From positions 62,001 through 126,000 of the forward strand of contig JAHYIO010000006.1 in the NCBI GenBank assembly GCA_020543525.1: a DNA stretch of 64,000 nucleotides, given 5' to 3'. The notes under the pieces were generated by a model. The model did not search any database, was not told the origin of the DNA, and saw nothing but the letters and a program-made list of their open reading frames with translations. Positions 21,406-33,530 of this stretch are shown piece by piece. Position numbers and translations under genes: made by a program. How positions within the stretch are numbered: the first letter of the stretch is position 1; each line of letters starts with the position of its first letter. This DNA comes from Coriolopsis trogii. Taxonomy: Eukaryota > Basidiomycota > Agaricomycetes > Polyporales > Polyporaceae.

Positions 21406-22695
21406 AGTAATTGAAAGTCAGTTTGCATGACTGGTCCAGACTGGAATAATGACTAAACCAAGCCACAAAATAACTGAACCAATAATTGGTTATGAGCTGG
21501 TCAGGTTGCAGTCCAGTCACTAGTCATACGAAGCTGAAGTTCAAAGGACACTAGTTTGAACCAGTTATAACTGGTAAAATGTAGGCCATGAGAAAGTGAG
21601 CCCTAGGCTAGTATTGAACTAGCAACCTTATCTGATGAACTCACCAACATTCCAACTGAGCCAGTAGGCTTTGTGAGAGGGGGGGGCAGTATTTGTGGTG
21701 TAAGTGATACATTCACTTGCTCTCTTGCTCTCATGTCTTGATGGCCTCACTCATATCTCTTGCTCTCTCTTTTGCTCTTTCTCTCTCTCTCTCATGCATG
21801 TGCCACTTCTCTCATCCTCTCTATATCTCTCTATAGCTTCCACTTCCTCTCTGTGCCTGTCTGCCTTCTGCTCTTCCTCCCCTGGCTTTGCACTACTCTG
21901 CTCCTACCACTCCAAACTGCAATAAGAATTTGTTGTGAAGATGCAATGACATCCAAGGCAACCAAAGCAACCTATAGTCTGAAGTGGGGGCTGATGAGGA
22001 TGGTGAGCATAGTGAGGATGACAAAGAGGGTGAAGAGGGCTGATAGGATCAGAAGGACAATGGGGTGAGTGAATGGTGGTGATAGCGGCAATGGTGAGGA
22101 TGAGGAGTAGTGAGAGACAAGGATGAGAATGAGGACAGGGAGGTTGTCCATATCCTTGTCCTTGTCTTCTGCATTGGAATGACAAAGACCTCTGCTATAA
22201 AGATAATGAGGAAGACAGAGATAATGGGAACTATATAGACTGCAATGATATAGAGAAATGGCAGGATGAGGAGGATAGGCCAGTCTCTCTGCCACTGAGC
22301 TGTCCTCCCTTCTTGCCTTCTTGTCTAGTCCTCCTTGTTCCTGTTGCTATCTGACTTATCTGTGTGATGATGATCTCTATACTTATTCTATCATTGCCTC
22401 TCCTCATTCCCGCCTTCACTGCACCATAATCATCTCTCTTGTCCTAAGAATGTATTGTTCAAAAGTAACTATAATGCAAATAAATACATTTTTGTATTAG
22501 ATACATATAATTGAACATATACCTTCTGCACCTGACTATGTGAACCAGTCAAAGATAGTCATAACTGTTCAAGACTGCTGACTGGACTGGTCAGCCAAAA
22601 TCAAACTGGTCAGGTCCAAGTCCAGCCACTGGTTATTGGCCAAAAGGGCAAATGACTTGACCTGATTTTCAATCACTACTGCACTCCTTTGTCTG
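21406..22695. mobile_element. Inverted-repeat element inserted in R1 copy 2 (about 1.3 kb)
   Basis: The ends read AGTAATTGAAAGTCAG (left) and, inverted, AGTGATTGAAAATCAG (right), a 16-bp terminal inverted repeat with two mismatches. Subterminal regions on both sides share ACTGG/CCAGT-rich motifs, for example GTCCAGTCACTAGTCAT and GTCCAGCCACTGGTTAT. Inside are a tRNA-like segment and low-complexity CT and GATGA-rich stretches, but no gene. A clear target duplication is not visible. Possibly a non-autonomous DNA transposon. Confidence 0.65.
21599..21670 (-). ncRNA. tRNA-derived segment (SINE head or tRNA pseudogene)
   Basis: The 72-nt minus-strand sequence has an A-box-like TGGCTCAGTTGG and a B-box-like AGTTCAATACT between complementary CTAG/CTAG arms. 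The ends AGCC and GGCT pair. The anticodon arm does not form properly, so it is not a working tRNA. A tRNA-like head of this kind is typical of a SINE driven by RNA polymerase III. It lies inside the inverted-repeat element. Confidence 0.5.
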
Positions 22696-22800
22696 ACTCT
22701 TCCTCATATATCTCATTTCCATATTCCTCTCCTCCACCCATACCCTTCCTCTCCTACCTGCTTAAGCAACTTTTGCACATCAAGTACATCTTTCATACGC

Positions 22801-23813
22801 ACAATCTTACACTTGTTTAACTCAGCCAATCATGCCTACATCTAAGAGCTTGGGAGATGCCACCAGTTGTACATCTTAGCCACTTCTCTGGCTGCTAGTG
22901 CTTGACTGCCACATTAGGAGGGCATGTTCATGAAGGTGAACACGCTCTAGTTCACCTTAAGAAATGAGTTCTCATCCTGATATGTGCTGACATGTGTTAG
23001 ATGCTCCAGCTCACTATGACAATTTCATCACCAATGGTAGCACCGGCATTTTAACAGTACATGGGCTCTATCACATAGGACTATTCATTAATAATTCTCA
23101 AAGACTGCACTTTATAACAAACATATACATACTATATCACTTATATTTCTCATATTAGCACTTATAAATATTCACTAAAACTTTATAAAAACCATAATAC
23201 AAGGCTTATAGGAGATGATAGGTAATTAATCATATGCCAAGGAGTTATTTCAAATGTTAAGTATATCTTTCTGAATAGTTTTGGCAATTGTTGGACTTGT
23301 CTGGCCCAAACTTCCTATGCCACTCAACTATTATTGGTTCCACCTGCTTCTCAGTCTGAATATTGTATGGTGCTAGATCTCCCACTAGTTCTACTACTCC
23401 AGTATACAGTTGTGTCAGGTCTACATTACTAGACTTAAGAGGATCATGGGATTTTGAAGTATGACATAGATCATTTTTGATAAATACCTAAGCAGTCAAG
23501 GTATGTAAGTATGTAAGTAGGCACCTAGCCTTATGGTAGATATAAAGACACCTGGCTGTGTTCAACCTTATAATCTCTCTCTCTTTTTGCGCTCTCTTTG
23601 GATCCCTCTATGTTTTCTTGCAAGGAGGATATTAACTATCTATGTATAGAATCTCGCTCAGCAAGAAATAGTGAGGAAGATAAGAATTACAAGGATAGTA
23701 ACTTGGACAGCACAAACCTGTGAAGAATATGAATATCACAGATATAGTGCAAAAAAACTGCAAGGACTGTGAGATAGCAAAAATAGTGAGAATGGTGAGC
23801 ATAGAAAAGATAC
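22801..23813. other. AT-rich, CpG-poor spacer
   Basis: No coding or repeat structure could be supported. It ends exactly at the solo LTR. Confidence 0.4.
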
Positions 23814-24440
23814 TGTTAGAGACATGCCAGACCAGACAGTGGAGATGGTTCAGAGATGTGGATGTCTGGGACCAACAGGGTTGAGGACTTTGGCAAAGCT
23901 ATTAGCAATGCTCTAAGGAAATTGTCTGGTGTTCTCAATTTATAGACAAGGGACTGACAGAGGTCAGGGTTGGAGATCAGAGATCAGAGATAGATGGGTA
24001 CTCTGAGAGATAGATGGATACAGAGTACAATGTCAGGCTTAAGTCTAATATTGAGAGGGTGAGTTCAGAGTTGAGCAGTATTCTGGGAAGACCAGAGTTT
24101 AGAGGACGGACTTGGCAGTGCAGGTGAAAGGAGAATACTGGATTATGGGAGTAGTAATGAGATATTTAAAGTGAGGTACAATAGTATTATGGCCGGACTT
24201 ATATAGTACTAGATCTAACTTAGTCTTGGCACTGAGCCATCATGGAGTTGGTATAGCTTCAACAGAGTACGGGATGAGGATTAGGACCATAATATCCATT
24301 GCTTGATGTACTGATAGTAACATTGTGATAGAACTACATATTACTGATGAAATCAAAGTACCATGATGTGTGGAGGAAGGATATACCAATCGGGGTCTGG
24401 GGTTCAGGGTAATACAGCTGGAAAGGCATGAGATTTAACA
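23814..24440 (+). mobile_element. Solo LTR (627 bp), CpG-decayed
   Basis: It starts TGTTAGAGACATGCC and ends GATTTAACA, giving TGTTA...TAACA ends. It is flanked by GATAC (23809-23813) and GGTAC (24441-24445), a 5-bp duplication with one mismatch. It is homologous to 1455-2094 in opposite orientation: TGAGGACTTTGGCAAAGCTA here versus TGAGGACTTCGGCGAAGCTA there. Most CpG sites of the other copy are TpG or CpA here. No internal retrotransposon sequence adjoins it. Confidence 0.85.
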
Positions 24441-25711
24441 GGTACCAAGTAAGACTTTCTGCTATTTTGTCATTCTTCCTTTACTCTTGTTTCCTCCCTC
24501 TCTTATGTGTAGTAGCACACTCTATTTTGTACTCTGCTTACTTCTGATTAAAAAAACATAAGCTTCACTTAAGTGGGTTTCTTACCTTTGGTAGCCCTAT
24601 TCTAGGGTTGGAAGTAGGTGAATGGCTAGTGCAGTATTAGCTACTACTAGTTGTATTACTACTAAAAATATTATGGCTTTCTTATTGTCTCTAACTCACC
24701 TTATACTTAATGTGAACAAAGTAATAATCACACCCTGATAAAGTCATCAATTATTCATGCTATAGTTGGTATGGGTACATAGATATAGCACTTCCTATAC
24801 CTCATTTTTATACCAGAATTCCTTAACACAGAACTGGATATTGTCTTTGTCAATCCCTATTTGGTCATCCAATATAGAGCTCCTATTGTATCAGCATGTG
24901 TTGCCACTTTATATATCTTCCCACTCTTTCAATCATTTTCCTCCAAACTCTCTATTCTCATTCTGGTGGGTATCTAGTATGTAGGAAAAATATCATACTG
25001 CATGTCATCCTTCATATAGATATATAAGTCACCAATCTTCAGATCTCTTTCTTTTGGCACCTTCTACTCTCCTCTTTGAGTACTTCTAACAAATCTTTCT
25101 GGCACTATACTCCTTCTTATAGCACCCTACCTCTATATGAGTTTATTTCAAACTCCTTTTGAAATCTGCAGAACATTGAGGTAAATCAATGAGCTATTAG
25201 AGGTTCTTATAATTGTTAGATACACAACATGGCTTCTGAACATGGTATTTATTAGCAGATTAGCATGGAACCTTGATGCTTGGGTGCCTCTGGAATAGCA
25301 AAAGTGTTGGGGCTCCCAGTATAACAGATCTAGATGATTGAGGAGTTTTATATTTTTTATAGATAGGATGCATGTATGAAAGTATTTATACTGTATATCA
25401 GCCCCAAGGGTAACAGGGTGAACATGCTACAAAAAGTGGTAATAGGAATGCAAAAAACAAAATCAGAAAGATCAAAGTGCTTAACCCAACAACCTTATAA
25501 AAGCTGAGTGAGTAACTTATATTCTTCTGTGCTAGAGACAAGAGGGTCCTTTAGAATGGTAACAAAGTACTATGTGCTGGTGACAAGATTGTTATCAACA
25601 GAGACATCATATGTACATGCTTTCTGAACTCTTATATACTCTCTATGCTATATGATTATCCTCAACAACTTGCACAGTTGAAATATGTATCTATTTATCT
25701 GAGCTCTTAGG
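24441..25711. other. AT-rich, CpG-poor spacer
   Basis: Almost free of CpG, with only short frames. Nothing recognisable as a gene or as a bounded repeat. Confidence 0.4.
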
Positions 25712-25713
25712 TA

Positions 25714-28650
25714 TATCAGGAAAAGCACCTTGGCACTAAGCAACTCTAGGACACAGCCACTGATCCCAGAGCATCATAGCATATCCCAGAGCATTAGAGA
25801 GTGCCTTAGACTACCTCAGAGCTCCCTGGTGCCAGAGTGCTAGATCATGTGCACACAGTTGGAAAGTAGGCATATTGGATATGTCAGCTCTTTGTATATA
25901 GTATATGTTTCATATGGAGGACAGTAAGGATGGAGGCAATGGCAAGAATAGGAACAGTGAGACTAATAAGGAAGGCAAGAGAGCAAGGTCACCATTCTTG
26001 CTCTTGCCATCCTCACCATCCTACCTGTCCTTATTATTCTCACTATCTGCACTGTTCTTGCCATCACTGCCCTTGCCCTTACTACCATTCTATAGTTGTG
26101 GTTATCATCCCAATTGTCATTGCAGTTCTGGCCACACTTGCAATCCTGATCATTCTTGTTCTTGCTTTTTAATGCTACAGGCATGGTCAAGAATTCAGCC
26201 TCTGTCCTAGTTTCTATTGCAGTTATATTCATTGGCATAGGTGCAGATATGGGCATTTATGACTCAAACCTTATTGTTCTTGTCTTCTTCTTTGCTCTTG
26301 CTATCAACCAGATTGCTCAGCATAAAGCACAAACCCAAGGCTCACAGAGAGCAACAGTCCACTCTCCATAGGTCTCTGGTTTGTGCTTCTTATTTTCACC
26401 CTCGCCCTTTTCATTGTACTTGCCTTCTTTTTCTTCTTCTTCCCCCTGCTCCTCACCCTCTTTCTTATACTTGCATCATTGGACTAGTCCTTATCTGGGT
26501 CTGGGCCCTCCTGTTACAGTTGCAGTGGTTGCCATGGTAGGTTGTTATAGTACATCAGGAAATCTCCCCCTGCGAATGAGCACTAAATTAGCGCTACTCG
26601 GGGAATATTCGAGATTTGTCCGCTCACCACTCACTATTCTGTAGCTCAAGCCTGCACACACCTGTAAACAGAGAAAATGGACAGAAAAAATCAGAAAGTC
26701 TGATGCTCATCCAGGGTCAGCATGGACTCATTGATGAATCTTATTGCTTATCACAGAGCTATATACAACTATATATCAGTACTGTAATACATGTGCGCAT
26801 CGTCCTCCTCTGACCATTGAATGGCGCATGCCGGCACCCACCTGCAGGAACCACTGAGACAGCTGACTAGAAGCGCCGTCACAGATGATACATGTACGGA
26901 TGCAAACGAGTTAGTACGGACATGAGAAGAGAGAATCGGAGGTCAGTGAGCGAGTAATCTCTGCAAGCCGTGTGGAGTTTTTGGGCTGAGCATGCACGAC
27001 CGGCAACACCCGAACACTTTAAACTCTGTACTGGTGATGACGCATCGCTCCCCACTCCTTTCCTTGCCCGCTCTTGAACTTCATCCACATCCTGGAAACT
27101 GTACAGACACTGTCCTTGCCCTGCCTATACGCTCTGCTTTCACGCTGTCTGGCCATCCTAACACCCATGCTGTTCGCCTTCGCAATAGACACTGCTCTGT
27201 GAGTCCTTGAGCCATGAGTTCACATCCCCGGTCCAGTCACATCCCTGCAACTCTCCTGAAGGTGCGTACGCTGCTTGAATCCCAAGTACTACCATGCACA
27301 ATGCCCTCACTCAAACACCTCACACCCTCGGACTCCGACCGTTCTCATCCACATCCTTGTCCTCGGCCTACTCGCCTCTCGCGGGCACCATGCGCCATCA
27401 CACCATGTACGTGCTCCTACACACCCACTGCGTGCCATCCCACCCCGTGTACCTGGAGCGGTCCAAGTCCTCACTCTGGCATGCACTCACGCTCCGCACC
27501 TGGGAGTGGGGCGGGGTCGTCAACTTTGCGTGGTCCGGCTGCGCCGCCCCTCGCGCGTGCGGTCCATCTGGCGTACACCGGCCTTGGGGAGCCTGGGGGG
27601 CAGCACAAGAGGGAGGCGTACTACTCCTCCTGCGTGTGCTGCGGCAGGCAGTCATACACCCGTGCCTCATGCGGCAGACCATATGCGGTGTATCAGCTGA
27701 ATGTGAGCTTTGCCGCCACCGTCATCTGTCCTGTGCACGGAGACTGGCCGGGGGGTGCGAGGGGTGCGTGGGAGATGAAGGAGTAGTGTTCTGAACTGAA
27801 GCTGTTCGCGTTGCTGAGATAGAGGTGTGCGACATACCCACACTTGTCCCGCTTGCGTCCATGCATCAGTATGTCCTACTACATACAACGTCCGCAATGC
27901 ATCACTGACAGTCCTGTTCTGCCTGCAGTTACCTTCATGACTGTATAGTCAATGCATCAGGTGGGTAAGTGGGATATTCTACTGAGCATGCATGGTACTC
28001 ACCTCTACATCCTTCAGTTGTACGCCTGCCGCTGATTAGTCTTGATCTCTTCAGCAGAGCAGCGCTCAGTGTTGTCGCATATTGGGCTTATATTTGGTTA
28101 GAACTCTGGTCTGAACATTGGTAAGTACATATATGCTTCATCTTTCCTCCATCCACATCTCCATCTGCTTCCCGACCATATACACTTGTGCGCTTGCGCA
28201 GCAAGGACACCGCCACGCATTTCCTTACCTCCCCTTCAAGCTCCATTATACTTCCCTCATACACCCCGGGCTGATGGCTCCTCAGCTTCCTCAATATACG
28301 TCTATAGCACATGTGTCGTGTTGTACAGTATGCTGTCTTCAATATATATGATTTGTTGGTATCAAGTGTGTCCTGTTCTCAGTCAAGAGTGTGAATACGA
28401 ACGTCTATCATGGGTTAATGCAGCAAAAACACTTGACTTATTCAGAGTTAACACAGTAAATTAGCAAAGGGGTAAGCTCAATAGCGTTAACTTGGAAAAC
28501 GCGACTATTAGCGCCTATTAACGTCTATTAGCGAAAATTAGCAGGGGGTTTTTCCCTGATGTAGTGATCATCTAGGAGACAGATAAGAGCAAGAAAGCAA
28601 GAATAGAGTGAGAAAAAGAGAGCAAGAGCAAGAGAGAGGAGCATGCAAGT
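25714..28650 (+). mobile_element. ACATCAGG-family element, copy E4, interrupted by a nested element
   Basis: It begins TATCAGGAAAAGCACCTTGG, then GGACACAGCCACTGATCCC, matching the left end of the copy at 31350. The homology continues to about 26550 (GTTGCAGTGGTTGCCATGG), breaks at the 2.0-kb insertion 26552-28562, and resumes at about 28563 with AAGAGCAAGAAAGCAAGA, matching about 33090 of the other copy. The right end is not found and is probably truncated before 28690. The open frames inside are low-complexity leucine/serine-rich translations, not genes. Confidence 0.65.
26552..28562. mobile_element. Nested inverted-repeat DNA element E3 (2.0 kb)
   Basis: The left end ACATCAGGAAATCTCCCCCT and the inverse of the right end ACATCAGGGAAAAACCCCCT form the terminal repeat. 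The flanking bases are AGT on both sides (26549-26551 and 28563-28565). The interior is CpG-rich, in sharp contrast with its surroundings. The right subterminal region has TATTAGCG-like repeats (28505-28540) and the left has TTAGCGC. Open frames at 27214-27794 exist in several phases but none resembles a transposase, so the element is probably non-autonomous. Confidence 0.75.
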
Positions 28651-28689
28651 GCTAGAGGAAGGGTGTGAGTGTTAATAATCGGTCTAAGC

Positions 28690-29475
28690 AAGAGATGCTA
28701 CAGCCTTTGAGCACGCAGCGAGATGTCGCAAAAATGTGAGAAGAGAATAAAACACTGTTCTATTCAGAAGCCTGATGGTACAGATTAGGTGAACGAGGAG
28801 ATCAAAGCTGAGGTTCCTTGATAGAAACCTCAGCTATTATATATAGTACAACGTAGCCTGCCATAAATGGCATAGTGTCATGGCAGTGACATGAAAATGG
28901 AGTCATAAGGCTGCAGATGACTAAGTGGTGGTTATATATAGCTAAGCTGACAGATCTGGGTTTGTATATAGATGGGCTGACTGAGTGAGGAGATATAGAT
29001 AGCAAAGATGATTAAGCATATGTAAAAACAATAACAAAGAGAGGGATGATGCATGCGGAATGACAAAGAGTAAGCAGGATAACAACAAGGGGCAGAGGAC
29101 GCGACAAAGTGGTAAGGAACAAGATGATACTGGTCTGGAACAAGGGTAGATTGTGACAGTGAGAGAGAGAGGAGGGTGAGCAAGAGAGTAAAGTACTCTC
29201 ACTCTCTCATCTTTCTTTCTTGTCTCTCTTAGCAGCAAATCCCTATAATGTATGTGAGCACCTCCAAGCAACCACAAGCATGATATTTGCTACCAAGCAG
29301 AGCATCAGCTGCCAAGTGTTCCAGACCATGTGGTATTGGTAACAAACTTGCCAAGTGCACACCAAGGCCTCCCCAAGCATCTGCAAGCATTGGTCATGCA
29401 CTTATCTCTTGCAGTTGCTTCTCTTTCTTCTTAATGCTTGTATATGCTCCCAAGATGAGACCTAGGCCACACAAA
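28690..29475. mobile_element. Long-inverted-repeat element, copy B (one arm plus centre)
   Basis: 28690-29150 aligns directly with the left arm of copy A (AACACTGTTCTATTCAGAAG and GGTTCCTTGATAGAAACC, ending AGATTGTGACA). 29150-29475 is the centre of copy A in inverse orientation and nearly identical to it. The second arm is absent; homology stops at about 29475 in CCTAGGCCACAC. Confidence 0.65.
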
Positions 29476-31349
29476 GCTAATAAGAATGCTAATAAAAATT
29501 AGGATGTTGATTTTCATTGTACAAAATAGTGGTGACCAGATGGTTTGCACCATACACCTAGACCACGCTCATGTCCAGGAATAGTATCCTAACATCTCTT
29601 AAGGACTCTTTATTCTGGCACTTCATTAAGATGTTTGTAACTAACATGAACATATTGCATATTATTTACAAAATAGTATTTGTGGTCATCTGGTAACCAC
29701 AAAGATTTGGGTGCATAGTGGAACATCACATCAGCAAAAAGCAAAAACACTTGAAGCATTTGGATGGATTGCAATCTCTGGGCACTTGTTGGCCCTTGCC
29801 AATCTGAACCAAGTGTGCACCAAACCAGCAACAGATTGTTGACCACTCAACAGATTGAAGGGGAGCAGGGTGCCACCATCAGTACCAGTGATCAAATGAC
29901 AAAAGCAAGAGGTGCTAAGATATGGTCACATGCCCAACCCACTGCACTGGTTTTGTCTTGTTTGTGGTCCATGTCTCAGACATAAACTACGTGAGATATG
30001 CTGGGCTCTAAGACCTCTCACTCACTCCTCATATCCCTTGCCTTGACTTGATTCCTACTACTTCCACCTTTCTGCTCCCTCACTCCATGGCAACCCACAG
30101 TGAGTACTATAGTACCAGCCCACTGTTGAAGTCATACTGCAATGTCACCTCAAGGTACTATTCCACCCTCAGCTTACTCCTTGTTCTGACCAAGCTTCCA
30201 AGCACTCCATCTTGGCACTCCATCTATTACAACACCCATTGTGAGTATTGTGCAACTAAAGGCACTTTGTAATGGTACTGATATATTAGCCTGGCAGGGT
30301 CTGGGATAAGAGTTGTCAGCATGCAAATCAGATGGTGAAGGTGGATTAGATTGTAGTCCATATTCACTGCACTCTCATGCTGCCACCCTTCCACAGCAGG
30401 TCTATGAGAGCTCCGTAGTTATACTGCCCTTTAATGCTCATTACTACACAGGTGATTTTTTACAATCATATATGCTGGAGCTTGTTGTACATAGCATATA
30501 TCCATAACAGGCTGAGCAGGACACCATCTGTGCTACAGCCCTTGTCACCTCACACATGCTTTGGCACCTGGCACTCCTGCTCTGCAGCACATCCTAGCTA
30601 GATCCAACTCAGACAGTCATTTCAGTTCCCCTCCTTGCCTTGCATATTCCTGTTATGATTTCTGATTGACCAATTGCTTCTTTTGTTACCCAGACTTCTG
30701 TAATGTTAATTAAAATATCCGTACTTTGAATGTGATATCTTTTGTCACATCATAACAACTCCTGATGTGTGTGATCTGATATATCCTAACCTAGTAGCTG
30801 ATATAAATATTAATACCCCATACCTGCAACTGGTGGAAAACTTCCCTATCTATCAAACCTCCAATGATTTGCACAATCACTCACCAGAGATCTAATCGTT
30901 GTGCTGGCTTGCAATGTATTGTAATCTCATAGTGTATGGATTGAGGTGCTTGCAAAACACAGTTAAAATAGTATATACAGGACCAAGCACTGCCATGAAT
31001 TTAGTGTTGATGGCAAATGCTTGCCAGCTTGCCAGTGGCACATGCCGTGTCTGGCAATTGGCGTGGCAATTGGTGGAAGGGAGGGAAAGGCCTGGTGCAT
31101 AATGGCACACTATGGGCACTTGTTGTAATTTTAGTAGATATGTCAAGTAGGGAATCTGGAATATGGTATGCTGCTGTCATTCCCCAAGCCCTCCCTCTAA
31201 CGTCTATTGTTCCCACACAATCTCCTTTTGGCACCATGGTCTCCAAGAAGCATGGTGGGGGCGTCAAATGGATGCTTTTGTCAAGGCCCATTTCATCAAA
31301 GCCTCTGAATGTGACCCAAAAACAAAGTGTTACAAGATGTGATGCAAAT
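29476..31349. other. Unassigned tract
   Basis: A minus-strand segment at 29846-29610 is open and coding-like (DDHKYYFVNNMQYVHVSYKH), family unknown. Around 31010-31080 there are repeated TTGGCA/TGCCA motifs (TTGCCAGCTTGCCAGTGGCA), also seen in inverse near 36990-37070. No complete gene. Confidence 0.4.
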
Positions 31350-31591
31350 ATATCAGGGAAAACACTTTAGTGCTGGCTGTCTCTGGGACACAGCCACTCT
31401 TCCCAGAGCACCACAGAGTGTCTGAGGCTGCCCCAGAGATCACCAGCACTGGAGCGCCCACAGGGACCCAAGGATGCAGATACAAAAGGGCGTAATATTG
31501 GAGCTCAAGTGTTTGATTATTAAATATATTGTGTTTGTCCTATATCTAGTATATACTACAGTCTACAGACAGGCAGGGAGGAGGACAGCGA

Positions 31592-31597
<6 letters not shown>

Positions 31598-31637
<40 letters not shown>
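31598..31637. repeat. (GA)n microsatellite, about 40 bp
   Basis: A perfect GA run inside E2, equivalent to the (TC)n run of E1. Confidence 0.97.
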
Positions 31638-31641
<4 letters not shown>

Positions 31642-31771
31642 TTGGACTGGGCAGAACGAGGATGGTGAGAGCAACACTCCAGCTATTTTTGTCATTGAAC
31701 CTCGTCCGTGCCATATAAAACAGCCCAGCGGTGACCACAGCTAGCAGTGTTAGCAGCATTGAAACCTAGCC

Positions 31772-32960
31772 ATGGCCAGTGTCCCTCTCCCCAAGCAGAA
31801 CTTCATCCTTGGCGGCAACTCACTCTCACTTGACCGCATCCGCGTGATCCTCTTCCATCTTAAGGACATGATTATCTTCTTGCTCATTGAATGTGCCAGT
31901 TCGTGCACAACCCAAGAGCATATCACTGTGGGGAGATCAAGGAGCTCCAGAATATTGGCTTTCACAGCAGCTGGCTCAAGTGGTTCTTGAAGGAGATGAA
32001 GTCCTTCCACAGTGTGTCCCCCATGTCCACACATCCCACAGGCTGACAATAGTCCTCATGTACAGCCAAGGTGCGACGATATACCAGGTGAGTTGCCCTG
32101 CATCCCTGCCAATTGGCAGGAGAACAGATGGGGGACAGGAACAGACCTGAGCTGAATATGAACCTCCCACCCACCCTCGCACCCCCACCTGACTGCAATG
32201 ACTGACAACCAGCCTAGATGAATATCCATTCACAGACCCCAAAGAGCTGCCCCCGCCTATCCTTCCACTGCTCCCATCCAGGCTATCTCCAAGCACATCC
32301 ACTATGGTGTGTCCCTTGCCCTCCAGCACCCAGCACCCGCGCTGTGCACTCTGCTCACATGTGCACATGCCCATAGGAAAGTTTGTTTCCAAGAGTAAGT
32401 TCAGAGCCCACCCCGCCAACTTCATCCCCCACATCTGCTCCAAAAACCATGCCACGCTCAAGGTGCTCATTACAATGTGGCCATGCTCAAGATTGACGTC
32501 AATGGCGTTGTTGAGCTCTATGAGGACTATACTATATCATCCTGCTCACCAAGGAGGTCGAGGTGTGTTTGCTCTGTCTATCGGCTGGGTCATGCTCATG
32601 CTCATGCTCATGAAACACATTGCTGGTGCTTGTAGGTCAACTACTTGCTTGTCCATCTGGATGGCCTGTTGGAAGAGAAGATAGGCATGCTTACATTGAG
32701 CAGCAAACATTGCAGTAATGTCGATGCATATGAAGGTGCGTGTGTTTGGATGGGTGAGTATCGTGCATGATGAGCAGGTGTGCTGACACAGGATGGTGCT
32801 TGCAGCTGCTCAAACTCAGGAGGAAGGAGGTGCTGTATGAGAAGTACAGGACAGAGAAGCTGCTCGTGAGGCGCACAACGCGCAACATCAGCGAAGATGA
32901 GACAAAACGGTTGTTGGAAGGTACATTCTCGTCCCAGTGGTCCCAAACCATGCCCTTCCA
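31772..32960 (+). pseudogene. Exon-like relics inside E2, unknown protein
   Basis: An ATG at 31772 opens a frame (ASVPLPKQNFILGGNSLSLD, RIRVILFHLKDMIIFLL). It shifts near 31930 (EIKELQNIGFHSSWLKWFLK). Later segments near 32470 (AMLKIDVNGVVELYEDYTIS) and 32815 (LRRKEVLYEKYRTEKLLVRR, TTRNISEDETKRLLEG) lie in compatible coding style between GT...AG intervals. This looks like a broken multi-exon gene, either the element's own or a captured host gene. The family is not recognised. Confidence 0.4.
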
Positions 32961-33429
32961 CACCTCCACCCTTTTTCTCTCACCCCACCCTCATCCTCAC
33001 TGCCCTTTCCCTTGTCCTCGTCGTGATCACATTTGTGGTTGCAGCCCGAGTCATTGCAGTGGTTGGGGTCCGAGTTGTCATCGTGGCTGAGAGAGAGAGC
33101 AAGAGAGCAAGAGAGCAAGAGAGTGAGAGAGTGAGAGAGAGCATGAGGGAGAGAGAACCAGAGAGAGAGAGCGAGAGAGAGAGAGCATGGGCGATGGGGG
33201 CGGCGAGAGTGAGAGTGGAGAGAGTGAGAGCAGTGAGCACAGGAGAGGCCAAGTCCAAAGCGCCAGGTGATCAAGCCACATGAGCTCGCAAAGGGCGCTT
33301 GTGACTTGGCCTCACTGGCACACCTGTCTCTCTAGTTCTCTCCCTCTGTGCTCTTTGCCTTCTTTCTCATTGTCCTCTCTCTCATTGCCCTCTCTCTCAG
33401 TCCTCTCTCATTGCCCTCACTCTTGTTGC

Positions 33430-33530
33430 TCCCTCTCTCTTGGCCTCTCTCTTGGCCTCTCTCTTGTTGCCCCCTCTCTCTTGGCCTCTCTCTTGGCCTC
33501 TCTCTTGGCCTCTCTCTTGTTGCCCCTGGC
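33430..33530 (+). repeat. Short tandem CTCTCTTGG repeats
   Basis: The unit CCTCTCTCTTGG (with variants ending GTTGCCC) recurs about eight times, making an imperfect minisatellite within E2. Confidence 0.85.

Larger units (their letters stand above)
21180..22800 (+). repeat. Dispersed repeat R1, copy 2, split by an insertion
   Basis: 21180-21405 and 22690-22800 together match the uninterrupted copy at 9926-10300. The break falls between GCACATGCC and TTTGTCTGACTCTTCCT, where copy 1 has only about 30 bp. Copy 2 has lost most CpG sites compared with copy 1. Confidence 0.7.

Noticed and set aside
27214..27794. Overlapping 141-190 codon frames inside element E3
   Set aside because: Three plus frames and one minus frame are open together because of high GC. 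None has a transposase motif, so no gene is called.
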